Shown: positions 15,095 through 23,309, counted from the stretch's first letter. The stretch is DNA of 41,048 nucleotides from Candidatus Nitrosopelagicus sp. (GCA_022450565.1 JAKUOP010000009.1:35432-76479); one strand, 5' to 3'. Numbers and translations are program-made. Notes: a model not told the origin generated them from the sequence alone.

Positions 15095-15430
15095 TCAATT
15101 AACAAATATCTCTATTGTATCATATTTCTTTTTTGATTTAGACAAATCTCTTAGGATTTCGTCTGATTCAATTTCTATGCCTTTTAATGAATCTTGAACC
15201 ATGGGTCTATATTCTGTATATGCGCCAGTCACACCTGAAAAACGTACTAAATGAATTTCATCCATAATTCCAAGTATTTTGAATGGTATTTTCATAACTT
15301 CTACATCTCCTTCTGGTTTAATTGAAATCTTGAATTCTTTTTCATGAAAAATTGCAGTTCCATGGATATTTTTTTTCCTAATAGAAGTAAGTTTTATATC
15401 AAATTTTATTGGAGGTTTAGGTTTTTCCAT
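15095..15430 (-). CDS. Hypothetical protein (111 aa)
   Basis: The frame is open to 15487, but the ATG at 15430 is preferred. A TATA box (AATTATATATTC on the minus strand, about 15450-15461) sits 20-31 bases upstream of it, and the extra upstream residues look random. The product is a soluble beta-rich protein with many Lys/Glu, e.g. KFDIKLTSIRKKN and ISIKPEGDVEVMKIPFK. I do not recognise a family. Its promoter shares the divergent spacer and the GTTAGCACTA site with the 15532 gene. Confidence 0.7.
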   Translation of the reverse strand: MEKPKPPIKFDIKLTSIRKKNIHGTAIFHEKEFKISIKPEGDVEVMKIPFKILGIMDEIHLVRFSGVTGAYTEYRPMVQDSLKGIEIESDEILRDLSKSKKKYDTIEIFVN

Positions 15431-15479
15431 GGCACAATTCATTTTTTTGAATATATAATTAAAAAACTGTCGAGTCAAA

Positions 15480-15489
15480 GTTAGCACTA
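15480..15489 (+). promoter_or_regulatory. GTTAGCACTA operator-like site 4
   Basis: Exact decamer in the divergent spacer, 50-59 bases upstream of the minus-strand gene (15430) and 52-43 bases upstream of the plus-strand gene (15532, TATA GTTATATTAT at 15501-15510). It is flanked by an inverted AAAGT..ACTTT. Confidence 0.5.
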
Positions 15490-15531
15490 TGACTTTCTAC
15501 GTTATATTATCGAACAGGCTAAATTGTTGTA

Positions 15532-16251
15532 ATGAATAAAAAAATTCCAGTATTGATTATGGTAATTGGTGTATTATTATTAATCCCATCAACAGCATTT
15601 GGTCATAAACTTATTCCTACAAATGGTTCAAATGATTCATTAGAAAATGGATTAATGATCAGTGATCATATGATATCATGGGCTGTATATGAAGAGCTTA
15701 ATGGCAATGAATTGTATTATACGTTTGATGGAAAGAAAGGGGATATGTTTTTTGCAAGTATTGTAATTCCAAAAATTGAAACACTCAAAAATTTTTCTCC
15801 GTCACTTGCATTCATTGGTTACGAATCACATTTGGAATTAATTCAGGGTTATGAAATTGATAATTCAAACAGAAATTTCCCATATGCTTTACCTGAAGGA
15901 TTTAATGCATATGTTTTTGATTATTCTGGGTCTTTTCCATCAAAGGAATTCTATGAACCATTTGGGCAGATAACATATTGGGAAAGACAAGAAATCACAT
16001 TTGATTTACCTGCTGATGGAACTTATTATTTATCAGTTTTTGACAGAAACTCAAATCCAGGAAAATATGCATTAGCTATAGGAACAATTGAAGATTTTTC
16101 TGCATATGATTTTTTTACACTTTTACCTTATGCGTGGTTAGCAACAAAACTATTTGTTAATGATTACTTTTCTGCTATAATTGCAATTGGAATTTTTATT
16201 GGGATTTTGGGATTGATTATATTCGGCATATATCGTAAATTACGAAAATGA
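15532..16251 (+). CDS. Exported membrane-anchored protein (239 aa)
   Basis: The N-terminal signal peptide is KKIPVLIMVIGVLLLIPSTA followed by FG-H. The ectodomain is about 165 residues with two strands like pre-peptidase-C/emp24-type modules (ELYYTFDGKKGDMFFASIVI; LPADGTYYLSVFDRN..PGKYALAIG). A C-terminal membrane helix (YFSAIIAIGIFIGILGLIIF) ends in a basic IYRKLRK tail, giving an outside-facing anchored topology. The thaumarchaeal role is unknown; the fold suggests carbohydrate or ligand binding at the surface. TATA and a GTTAGCACTA site precede the ATG. Confidence 0.8.
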   Translation: MNKKIPVLIMVIGVLLLIPSTAFGHKLIPTNGSNDSLENGLMISDHMISWAVYEELNGNELYYTFDGKKGDMFFASIVIPKIETLKNFSPSLAFIGYESHLELIQGYEIDNSNRNFPYALPEGFNAYVFDYSGSFPSKEFYEPFGQITYWERQEITFDLPADGTYYLSVFDRNSNPGKYALAIGTIEDFSAYDFFTLLPYAWLATKLFVNDYFSAIIAIGIFIGILGLIIFGIYRKLRK

Positions 16252-16294
16252 CTAGTAGAGAATTACTTTTATCTATGATTTTTTCATAATTTTT

Positions 16295-16549
16295 ATGAAG
16301 ATATGCTCTGGTAGAAAAACATCATATCTTAATGGTAACTCATATGAGGATTGTAAGAAAATCGCAGAAACAATCAATAAAAATTTAAAAAATAAAATTA
16401 TTCAAAAAGGAAAATTTGGATGGTCAGAATTACTCATAGAAGTTGACCATGACGAGTTAATTTACAAGCTAGTTCTCAAGTATTTGCGTCGTGATGGATT
16501 TGATATAGGAAATTTTCAGAATCCACAAATTACACCAAAATCTTCCTAG
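16295..16549 (+). CDS. Hypothetical protein (84 aa)
   Basis: A small soluble protein with one Cys pair, KICSGRKTSYLNGNSYEDCK, and a helical middle. No family recognised. Its TAG shares the palindrome CTAG (16546-16549) with the stop of the convergent membrane-protein gene. The coding case rests on length, sensible composition and the lack of any alternative gene here. Confidence 0.65.
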   Translation: MKICSGRKTSYLNGNSYEDCKKIAETINKNLKNKIIQKGKFGWSELLIEVDHDELIYKLVLKYLRRDGFDIGNFQNPQITPKSS

Positions 16550-17355
16550 TTTTTATTCTGGGATCTTATTACCTTCCTTGATATTATAAACGGAGTTAAG
16601 ATCAGAATTGGAATCGTAATCGCAATGAATAGTGTTTGTAATTCAGTCACTGCAATTGTAAAAGCTACAACACTTGTTGCACCTACAAATAATGAAAGAA
16701 ATGAGCCAATGCATGTTGGGCATGCAATAAATAATCCTGTAGCGGCACCAATACTTCCTAAACCACCACTTTTTTTTGTAATAGAAATTGCATTTACAGC
16801 TAGAGCTGTATTTGTTGCAACAAGATATGATACGGTCACTTGTAATACCAAATTTATTGGAATAATTTGTAATCCAACATGCTCTGTTACATATCCGATA
16901 ATCTTTGGCATGTATCCTACAGGTCCACAGCATGGGGCAATATGTGCAGATGGAATTTCCGCACCATAATGATACGAAAATATAACTTCTGGTTGGTAAA
17001 CCAAAATTCCTGACGTCATAGAAAAGAAGAATCCATAGAGTACAAATGTGATTATGAATACTTTCAATGAATTCTTGCTAATTGTTGAACTACAGATCAT
17101 TGAGATAGCAGTTCGATTACCAGTAGCGGCTGCTTTCCTTTGATACTTTCTTAATCCTATACCAATTATTCCAAATGATAATGTGAGTAAAATGTAAAAT
17201 GAAATACTAAGTCTTTCAATAGAGCTTACTGCGTCGGGTGTAATGCCAGGATTTTCAAATCTTGCATATATGATAAATAAAACTACAATTGAAATAAAAC
17301 CTAAAACTATCAATTTTTTTTCATTTTGACTACCTGAGGCAGTCTTTGTTTTCAT
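16546..17355 (-). CDS. Polytopic membrane protein with paired Cys motifs (269 aa)
   Basis: About six hydrophobic segments. Two motifs stand out: HIAPCCGPVGYMP in an extracytoplasmic-type loop, and LFIACPTCIGSFLSLFVGAT in a membrane segment. The CxxC within a helix and the Cys-Cys pair suggest metal (for example copper) handling or a disulphide-exchange function. I do not recognise a characterised family. The ATG at 17355 lies within ten bases of an upstream start-like codon of the plus-strand frame, so its promoter overlaps that of the divergent BFN-family gene. Confidence 0.8.
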   Translation of the reverse strand: MKTKTASGSQNEKKLIVLGFISIVVLFIIYARFENPGITPDAVSSIERLSISFYILLTLSFGIIGIGLRKYQRKAAATGNRTAISMICSSTISKNSLKVFIITFVLYGFFFSMTSGILVYQPEVIFSYHYGAEIPSAHIAPCCGPVGYMPKIIGYVTEHVGLQIIPINLVLQVTVSYLVATNTALAVNAISITKKSGGLGSIGAATGLFIACPTCIGSFLSLFVGATSVVAFTIAVTELQTLFIAITIPILILTPFIISRKVIRSQNKN

Positions 17356-17414
17356 ATGGGATCATTCTTTCTGTTCAATATATTTTTAAGAAATCAATTA
17401 TCAATTTGATTAGA

Positions 17415-17849
17415 ATGAAAATTGATGAGAGTCAAGACTTAGATTATGATGTGGTAAGAATTACAAATCTTGGATTTGTTGATCCGTATGGCAATGAAGG
17501 TTTAGTCGTCTTGAAGTCTGATAATAACAAAGAGTTTCATATGCGGGCGTTCTCAGGCGAAGTTTCACGGCATATTGCAAGTTTTATGGATGGTGATCAT
17601 GATTCTGTTCCAACAATATACAAAATGTTAGAAGATATCTGTGAACAGAATGAACAAGTTCTTGTTAAAGTAAAACTCTATGATAGTGGTGATGCACTGC
17701 GTGCAAATCTTTACCTTTCTGGAAAAAAAGATTTAGTTTTGAGAAATTATAGGGCATCAGATGCAGTTGCATTGGCTGTTTACTATAACATTCCAATCTT
17801 AGTGAGAAAAACACTCCTACAGGATCCTATAGAAAATTTATCTAAGTAA
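17415..17849 (+). CDS. Bifunctional nuclease family protein (BFN/DUF151)
   Basis: I take the ATG at 17415, giving 144 residues. The frame extends to 17346, but those residues are hydrophobic and unrelated and would overlap the divergent gene. The domain runs throughout and ends with the conserved RASDAVALAVYYNIPILVRK segment of the DUF151 family, for which DNase/RNase activity was described in plants. The archaeal role is unknown. The last 8 bases overlap the 3' end of the convergent purP gene. Confidence 0.82.
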   Translation: MKIDESQDLDYDVVRITNLGFVDPYGNEGLVVLKSDNNKEFHMRAFSGEVSRHIASFMDGDHDSVPTIYKMLEDICEQNEQVLVKVKLYDSGDALRANLYLSGKKDLVLRNYRASDAVALAVYYNIPILVRKTLLQDPIENLSK

Positions 17850-18933
17850 CTACTTCGCTAAGTCTATCTTCTTCAATTGCTTTGTTAATTTCCATGGCAA
17901 TACGTCTCCCAATACCAAATGTTGTGCCATATTGGTATTTTGTATAAGGACTTGTTGTCGCAACAATTGGATTACCTGGAACTCGTAGTGAGACATCATA
18001 TACTATTAGTTCAAGATCTTTTGTGATTACACTTTGTAACGAAAATGGACCTATAATTCCAGGTGAATATTCTTTTTTAACTGCTTTAACAAATTTATCT
18101 CCCATTTTCAGAACTTTATCCAATAATGATTCACGAATGCTAGCTGGGGTATGCCCAACTTCTATATTCTGAAGTCCTATATCCATCTCAAGTTGTTGTT
18201 TTGCAGGAAGTGCATTATAATCGTGAATGTTTGTTTGTAGCCTACGTTCAATTCCAATGAAATCAACATTTTCAGAAATTGGTGTGTAAAAATAATTGAA
18301 GTTCAAGTATGTACCTATAGCAAGTTCTTCTATACTTGACTCATTCAAATCTTTTCTTGAAATTATTCCATTCTTTATTTTCTCCTCCGATTTTTTCTTA
18401 AAATCAGAATATGAAGAGACTGTAAAGAATGCACGTTCTAATTTTCTATTTTTCTCTTGAACCTTAACAATTGCTGGTTTGTTAATGGTTTTTGGGTTTT
18501 TGAATATTTTTGGATATTTTATTCCAGCTTTCTTAAGTAAGTAATACTGATTTTTTTTATTATATCGTTCCTCTGCTTGAAATAGTGCTCTATTACCAAA
18601 AATTGGAACTTTTAGTTTATTTTCTAATATATCATATCCTAGATATGCGGTAAGCGAGCGGTGTGGTATAATCAGTGTACCAGTATCTCTAAGTTTTTTT
18701 TGGTTTGATGCAGAGGCAATATCTTTGAATTTTTTTAAAATCATTATTTCATCAGCAATTCTTCCAAAGCGCTGGTATGGTGTTTCTCTTCCTTTTTGGC
18801 AGAATACAATTGTATTTAGATTTTCATCTTTTGCGCCATCCATCACTTCAAGTGCTGAGTGACTTCCAAGTACACCTATACGAATATCAGAATAACTCTT
18901 AACGATTTTTTGCATTTCTGATCTTTTTATCAT
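17842..18933 (-). CDS. purP: Formate-dependent FAICAR synthetase (PurP)
   Basis: A 363-residue ATP-grasp enzyme that converts AICAR and formate to FAICAR with ATP, the archaeal folate-independent step 9 of IMP synthesis. The N-terminal IRIGVLGSHSALEVMDGAKD binds AICAR, and GRETPYQRF is also conserved. The ATP-grasp core contains PAIVKVQEKNRKLERAFF and IGPFSLQSVITKDLELIVYD, and the end is VPGNPIVATTSPYTKYQYG. Length is normal. A TATA-like TTTAAAATA (minus strand) lies about 27 bases before the start. PurSQLF of the same pathway are 4 kb downstream. Confidence 0.93.
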   Translation of the reverse strand: MIKRSEMQKIVKSYSDIRIGVLGSHSALEVMDGAKDENLNTIVFCQKGRETPYQRFGRIADEIMILKKFKDIASASNQKKLRDTGTLIIPHRSLTAYLGYDILENKLKVPIFGNRALFQAEERYNKKNQYYLLKKAGIKYPKIFKNPKTINKPAIVKVQEKNRKLERAFFTVSSYSDFKKKSEEKIKNGIISRKDLNESSIEELAIGTYLNFNYFYTPISENVDFIGIERRLQTNIHDYNALPAKQQLEMDIGLQNIEVGHTPASIRESLLDKVLKMGDKFVKAVKKEYSPGIIGPFSLQSVITKDLELIVYDVSLRVPGNPIVATTSPYTKYQYGTTFGIGRRIAMEINKAIEEDRLSEVVT

Positions 18934-19025
18934 ATATTGATAAAATTAATACCGTATTTTAAATGATTGAGATTATTTTACACGCAAGGACAGTGTTTTT
19001 TAGATGATGTATCTAATAAATTACG

Positions 19026-19154
19026 ATGAACACAGAAATGGTGTTAGTTGGAATTATTTTATTTTCAGGAATGACTGCAGGTGCAGTAAAAATATGGCTG
19101 AATAAAAGAAAAGAAAAGGAAAATAACGATGTAGTAGATAACTCCCATGCGTAA
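19026..19154 (+). CDS. Single-helix membrane microprotein (42 aa)
   Basis: ATG 19026 to TAA 19152-19154. The product has one hydrophobic helix, MVLVGIILFSGMTAGAVKIW, followed by a strongly charged tail (NKRKEKENNDVV). This inside-tailed single-pass layout and non-random composition support coding. It precedes ubiX by 46 bases on the same strand. Function unknown. Confidence 0.5.
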   Translation: MNTEMVLVGIILFSGMTAGAVKIWLNKRKEKENNDVVDNSHA

Positions 19155-19200
19155 TTTCTGATCTTCATTATTATATTGTAAAATTTAATTCAAATATTAC

Positions 19201-19758
19201 ATGAGATTGATAATTGCAATAACTGGAAGTACTGGAGTAATCTATGGCATAAAGATGCTAGAAATACTGAAAGAAAAAGGAATTGAAACACATTTGATAA
19301 TGTCAGAATGGGCGCAAAAGTGTATATCAATGGAAACAGAACATGATGTTGAATATGTGAAATCTCTTGCGACAAGTATGTCGGATGAAAAAAATATGGC
19401 TGCAAGTGTTTCTAGTGGGACTCATAAAACTGATGGTATGATTGTAATTCCATGCAGTATGAAATCATTATCAAGTATTGCAAATGGATATGATGAGACT
19501 CTAGTTGCACGTGCCGCAGGTGTAACATTGAAAGAGTCAAGAAAGTTAATCTTAGTTGCTAGGGAAACACCATTAACTGCAATAAATCTAGAGAACATGC
19601 TTAAACTTGCACGTTTAGGAGTTGTTATAATGCCCCCAGTTACAGAATTTTATACAAATCCTACATCAATTAATGCAATGATTGATCATATTGTAGGAAA
19701 ATGTTTAGACCAATTTGATATTGAACATGATTTATTCACAAGATGGGGTTCCCAATAA
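19201..19758 (+). CDS. ubiX: Flavin prenyltransferase UbiX
   Basis: A 185-residue flavoprotein of the UbiX/Pad1 family. The N-terminal IIAITGSTGVIYGIKMLEIL is the FMN phosphate-binding loop, VIPCSMKSLSSIANG is the second FMN contact, and LILVARETPLTAINLENMLKL is the prenyl-phosphate-binding segment. It makes prenylated FMN, the cofactor of UbiD-type decarboxylases in quinone synthesis. A SRPBCC/COQ10-like gene follows 37 bases downstream on the same strand, suggesting a common quinone context. UbiD is not in the window. Confidence 0.94.
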   Translation: MRLIIAITGSTGVIYGIKMLEILKEKGIETHLIMSEWAQKCISMETEHDVEYVKSLATSMSDEKNMAASVSSGTHKTDGMIVIPCSMKSLSSIANGYDETLVARAAGVTLKESRKLILVARETPLTAINLENMLKLARLGVVIMPPVTEFYTNPTSINAMIDHIVGKCLDQFDIEHDLFTRWGSQ

Positions 19759-19795
19759 GTAAAAAAATTTACATTACAACCCATTAATTTTGATC

Positions 19796-20218
19796 ATGTC
19801 AACAATATCTTTTGAGAAAACTGTCAATGCAGATATACAGAAAACATTTGACATTCTAACGGATTTTGAAAACTTTGAGAAAATACTACCAGAATATTAT
19901 ACGTCAATTACTACTAAATCAGTTAGAGATGAGAGCTCATTAGTTGTCGAGCACCTACATTTGGCTGGGAATGAATTTATCATAATGGCCAAGCATTTTA
20001 TGAAATCACCAAACATACATGAAATGCGTGTTGTAGGCGGTGATATCAAAGGAAGTCATATTATAGAAAAAATAAATGATCTTGATGGAAAGACCAAAAT
20101 CACTGTTGATGCAAATATCAATATTTCAAAACGAACAAAAATTTCTTTTCAAAAACCTGACTATGAAAATGAAATAAAAAAATTATACCAAAAATTTATT
20201 GTTGTAATAGAAAAATAG
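19796..20218 (+). CDS. SRPBCC/COQ10-like START-domain protein (140 aa)
   Basis: I use the ATG at 19796; a TTG two codons upstream is also possible. The N-terminus TISFEKTVNADIQKTFDILT and DFENFEKILPEYYTSI match the ligand-binding SRPBCC fold and closely parallel the protein at 12488-12925. COQ10-type proteins bind and shuttle quinones, which fits its position behind ubiX, but ligand specificity cannot be read from the sequence. Its TAG abuts the TAA of the convergent tatA. Confidence 0.8.
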   Translation: MSTISFEKTVNADIQKTFDILTDFENFEKILPEYYTSITTKSVRDESSLVVEHLHLAGNEFIIMAKHFMKSPNIHEMRVVGGDIKGSHIIEKINDLDGKTKITVDANINISKRTKISFQKPDYENEIKKLYQKFIVVIEK

Positions 20219-20413
20219 TTATTCTTTACTATCTTTGAATTTTTTCAATTCTTCATCAGCTTCTATCTCGCCTTTTTTGTATTCACCTTTAGCTTTTCCA
20301 AAGGTTTTGGCTAATTCAGGAATTTTTTTTGCACCAAAAATGAATACTGCGGCAATTATAATTATAAAAATCCACTCTTGACCTGCAATGAAATTTGTTA
20401 AATTGAATAACAT
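20219..20413 (-). CDS. tatA: Twin-arginine translocase subunit TatA
   Basis: 64 residues: one N-terminal membrane helix (WIFIIIIAAVFIFGAKKIPE) with the conserved F-G-x-K-K-x-P-E hinge, then the amphipathic helix LAKTFGKAKGEYKKG and an acidic/basic tail. This is the TatA/E layout. TatA oligomers form the passage for folded proteins exported with TatC. It lies 26 bases downstream of tatC on the same strand. Confidence 0.93.
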   Translation of the reverse strand: MLFNLTNFIAGQEWIFIIIIAAVFIFGAKKIPELAKTFGKAKGEYKKGEIEADEELKKFKDSKE

Positions 20414-20439
20414 TTGTTTCTAAACCATCTTTTTCAAAT

Positions 20440-21231
20440 TTAAGTCTTGATGATCTGACGTTCCTTACGTTCTACTATAAACATGCCTGCTAGGTAAAGT
20501 GCTATCATAGGACCTGCTATAAACCACATTGTAACTCCACTTCCATCAGGTGTAATAATTGCACCAAAAATAACAATAGCAACAATTGCATATCTGATAT
20601 TCTTTCTCCAGAATTTTGCATCAATCATTCCTGATTGGCTAATTGCATACATGATTAACGGTAATTGAAATGAAATTCCAAATGCAAGTAAAAATTGTAA
20701 GATGAAACTAACAAAATCCATAATATTAAGAAATGTTACAAGTCCTGCAGATTCACCATACTTGTATAAGAAATCTAAGATATATGGAATTACTAACGTG
20801 TAAGAAAAGATACATCCTGTAATGAATAATCCTATAGCTGGTAATGTAATTGTTCGACCAACTTTGATTTCAGCTTCCCTTAATGCAGGTTTTAAGAATG
20901 AAACAAATTCTTTTATGATTAATGGCACACTTGCAACAATTCCCACAAGTGCTGCTATGTAAACTTGTGAAAAAAATGCTTGACCCGGGGCAGTTTGTAT
21001 CAATTGAACCTTTTCAGGTACCAATTCGGCTCTCATGACATTTGTTAACTGAGCTGCAATGTTATCCAGTGGTTCTGGGTATGGATAGTATAGAGTTAAT
21101 CCTAGTACTTCAAATGGCGTTGCGTGAAATGTAAGTAGAAATATTGTAATACCACCTATGGCAATTACAATTTTGATAACTCTACGTCTTAGTTCTTCTA
21201 GATGTGAATTTATCTGGCTAAGTTCTGACAT
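20440..21231 (-). CDS. tatC: Twin-arginine translocase subunit TatC
   Basis: 263 residues with six membrane helices. The N-terminus SQINSHLEELRRRVIK is the signature HLEELRxR that contacts the twin-arginine signal. FVSFLKPALREAEIKVGR contains the conserved F-x-x-P-x-L-x-x-x-E segment. It is followed by tatA, forming a tatCA pair that exports folded cofactor proteins such as Rieske or copper proteins. Confidence 0.96.
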   Translation of the reverse strand: MSELSQINSHLEELRRRVIKIVIAIGGITIFLLTFHATPFEVLGLTLYYPYPEPLDNIAAQLTNVMRAELVPEKVQLIQTAPGQAFFSQVYIAALVGIVASVPLIIKEFVSFLKPALREAEIKVGRTITLPAIGLFITGCIFSYTLVIPYILDFLYKYGESAGLVTFLNIMDFVSFILQFLLAFGISFQLPLIMYAISQSGMIDAKFWRKNIRYAIVAIVIFGAIITPDGSGVTMWFIAGPMIALYLAGMFIVERKERQIIKT

Positions 21232-21267
21232 TTACAAATCCTATTTGAATTACTCTAGAAAAATGTT

Positions 21268-21729
21268 TCATGTTGGTATAGGTAGTAATTTTGCTTCTGG
21301 AAATCCCCAGTCTTTTAGCTGTTCTTGTGTTGTATCATGAATTTCCATTGTGATAATTGTAGATACTTTCATGGATTCTTCTAATTCTTTTGCTAGTTTA
21401 GCAATATCAACACTAGTATAGATCTCTTTTGAACCTTCAAGGAATATTCTTTCACCTTTTTCTTTACTTTCTCCACCAAATCGTTTCTTTAAAAATTGTG
21501 TAATTGGTGGAAGTTCTTCTCTTTCAATATTATTGTAATAATATACCAAACCTTTTTTTGATTCATAGTCATGAGGCGTACCATTTCTATACAAAAATAC
21601 GCCAAAAAATATGGCATCTTCTTCTGGTTCCTTGATACATTTTATATCCCAATTTAGTATTTTTTCTGGATCATACGTTAATTTACTTACTTCATCACTT
21701 GTTAATTTCCAATATCTGAATCTAGTCAT
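21268..21729 (-). CDS. Hypothetical soluble protein (153 aa)
   Basis: Family not recognised. A charged, soluble protein with no signal or membrane segment. The N-terminal half is beta-rich (DAIFFGVFLYRNGTPHDY) and the C-terminal half helical (YTSVDIAKLAKELEESMKV). It precedes tatC by 36 bases on the same strand, so it may be in that transcript. A good TATA (minus strand, 21751-21758) lies 22-29 bases before the ATG. Confidence 0.75.
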   Translation of the reverse strand: MTRFRYWKLTSDEVSKLTYDPEKILNWDIKCIKEPEEDAIFFGVFLYRNGTPHDYESKKGLVYYYNNIEREELPPITQFLKKRFGGESKEKGERIFLEGSKEIYTSVDIAKLAKELEESMKVSTIITMEIHDTTQEQLKDWGFPEAKLLPIPT

Positions 21730-21804
21730 AATCTGGATTTCAACTCACCGTTATAAAATCAATTCTATAGATATAATCAATTTGATCCCATATATCGTCA
21801 AACC

Positions 21805-21814
21805 GGTTATAAAA
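21805..21814 (+). promoter_or_regulatory. Strong TATA box upstream of purS
   Basis: GGTTATAAAAT at about 21805-21814 predicts a transcription start near 21838-21840. That gives purS (start 21878) a leader of about 40 bases. A second weaker TATA (CTTTAAATTATT, about 21849-21860) could give a leaderless purS. Confidence 0.45.
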
Positions 21815-21877
21815 TTATCAAATATTAATTCATAAGCATGATTTTTAACTTTAAATTATTACTTCTTTACAAATTAT

Positions 21878-22141
21878 TTGTTGGTAAATTACATTGTAAG
21901 TATTATAATTGAAAATAAAGATGGGATTAGTGATCCAGAAGGTGACACAATCCTAAATGATCTTGTTTTGAAAGGAAAATATAAAAATATTAGAAAAATC
22001 CGCTCTGGAACAATTCTTAAGTTTTCAATTACTGAAAAGAGCCAAAAAATTGCAAAAGACAAAGTTATGAAAATTTGTGATGAATTACGAATTTACAATC
22101 CATTAGTAAGTCAGGTCACTGCAACCGTTGAAAAAGATTAA
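21878..22141 (+). CDS. purS: Phosphoribosylformylglycinamidine synthase subunit PurS
   Basis: An 87-residue PurS that bridges PurL and PurQ in the FGAM synthase complex (FGAR + Gln + ATP). The fold is beta-alpha-beta: VSIIIENKDGISDPEGDTIL with the conserved DPxG, then IRKIRSGTILKFSI and a C-terminal VSQVTATV. Starts: TTG 21878 or TTG 21881; there is no ATG in frame. Its TAA shares TTAA (22138-22141) with the convergent CBS-protein stop. purQ and purL follow beyond that convergent gene. Confidence 0.9.
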   Translation: MLVNYIVSIIIENKDGISDPEGDTILNDLVLKGKYKNIRKIRSGTILKFSITEKSQKIAKDKVMKICDELRIYNPLVSQVTATVEKD

Positions 22142-22554
22142 TCGTTATTAATGCTCTTAATTGTACCATCAACTAGAAGCTGATCTCTTAGGTGGCTTGC
22201 AAGATCCGTTTGGGTTATGACTCCAACTAGTTTATCGTCTTCTATAATTAGTAATCTTCGAATATTGTTGTTTAACATTTTTTGTACTGCATCTTCTATT
22301 GTAGTAGTTGGGCCTACTGACCGAAATTTGTAAGACATTATTTCTGAAATTGGAACATCACTAGATTTTCTATCTTCAGCCGCAATTTTCCGAACAAAAT
22401 CACTTTCACTTAATACACCTTCCGGAAGGTCATCATTCATTACTACAAGAAAACTAATGTCTTTTTCAGCAATTATTTTAGCTGCATCTTGTGCAGTCCT
22501 ATTTTTTTCTATTGTAATGACATTTTTTTCCATTATATCACGAATTTGCCCCAT
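22138..22554 (-). CDS. Two-CBS-domain protein
   Basis: 138 residues made of two CBS motifs: the first around MEKNVITIEKNRTAQDAAKI with LPEGVLSESDFVRKI, the second around MSYKFRSVGPTTTIEDAVQK with KLVGVITQTDLASHL. Tandem CBS pairs bind adenine nucleotides and act as energy sensors. No catalytic domain is attached. The gene interrupts purS and purQL on the opposite strand, so it might sense nucleotide levels, but only position suggests this. Confidence 0.92.
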   Translation of the reverse strand: MGQIRDIMEKNVITIEKNRTAQDAAKIIAEKDISFLVVMNDDLPEGVLSESDFVRKIAAEDRKSSDVPISEIMSYKFRSVGPTTTIEDAVQKMLNNNIRRLLIIEDDKLVGVITQTDLASHLRDQLLVDGTIKSINND

Positions 22555-22628
22555 AACTATAACACTAAATTTCTAAAATAAAAAGATGTCATCTGAGCAA
22601 TTTTATACCTCCACTGTGTAGATTAATT

Positions 22629-23309
22629 GTGAAAGTCGGGGTTATTGTTTTTCCTGGCAGTAATTGTGATCGTGACATGTATCACGTATTAACTGATGTA
22701 TTTAATCTAAATGCAGAATTTTTTTGGCATGAAAGGAATCTACCAAAAAACATAGATGCTGTAGTTCTTCCAGGTGGTTTTTCTTATGGTGATAGATTAC
22801 GTGCAGGGGTAATTGCGGCAAACAGTCCAATAATTTCTGATGTAAAAAAATTAGCTTCAAAAGGGGTTCCAATTTTGGGTGTCTGTAATGGCTTTCAAAT
22901 CTTAGTAGAATCTGGATTACTACCTGGTGTATTACTCAAAAATGAATCTTTGAATTTTATGTGTGAGTGGACTAACTTGATTGTAAAAAATAACAAAACA
23001 CCATTTACTAACAAACTGAAGTTAAATCAAAAAATCCCAATTCCTATCGCAAATGGAGAAGGAAGGTATTTTGTGGATGAAAAAACTTTGAACAAATTAA
23101 GAAAGAATAACCAAATTGTATTTTCATATGAAAATAAGGTAAATGGTTCTGTATCACAAATCGCTGGAGTATGTAATCGTGATGGAAATGTTGTTGGAAT
23201 GATGCCACATCCTGAAAGAGCAGCTGAGCGAGAGATTAATCAGGTTGATCACAAACCCTCATCACTAATTTTTGAATCATTAATTGAAACAATGGGTGTA
23301 AAAAATTGA
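22629..23309 (+). CDS. purQ: Phosphoribosylformylglycinamidine synthase glutaminase PurQ
   Basis: A 226-residue class I glutamine amidotransferase. The nucleophile C86 lies in LGVCNGFQIL; the His/Glu of the triad lie in MMPHPERAAE near the C-terminus. It delivers ammonia to PurL. GTG start at 22629. purL begins inside its stop (TTGA at 23306-23309), so the two are translationally coupled. Confidence 0.96.
   Translation: MKVGVIVFPGSNCDRDMYHVLTDVFNLNAEFFWHERNLPKNIDAVVLPGGFSYGDRLRAGVIAANSPIISDVKKLASKGVPILGVCNGFQILVESGLLPGVLLKNESLNFMCEWTNLIVKNNKTPFTNKLKLNQKIPIPIANGEGRYFVDEKTLNKLRKNNQIVFSYENKVNGSVSQIAGVCNRDGNVVGMMPHPERAAEREINQVDHKPSSLIFESLIETMGVKN

Noticed and set aside
17346-17414. Upstream ATG giving a hydrophobic N-terminus to the BFN-family protein
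   Set aside because: It would overlap the start of the divergent gene, and the BFN domain begins at the ATG at 17415.
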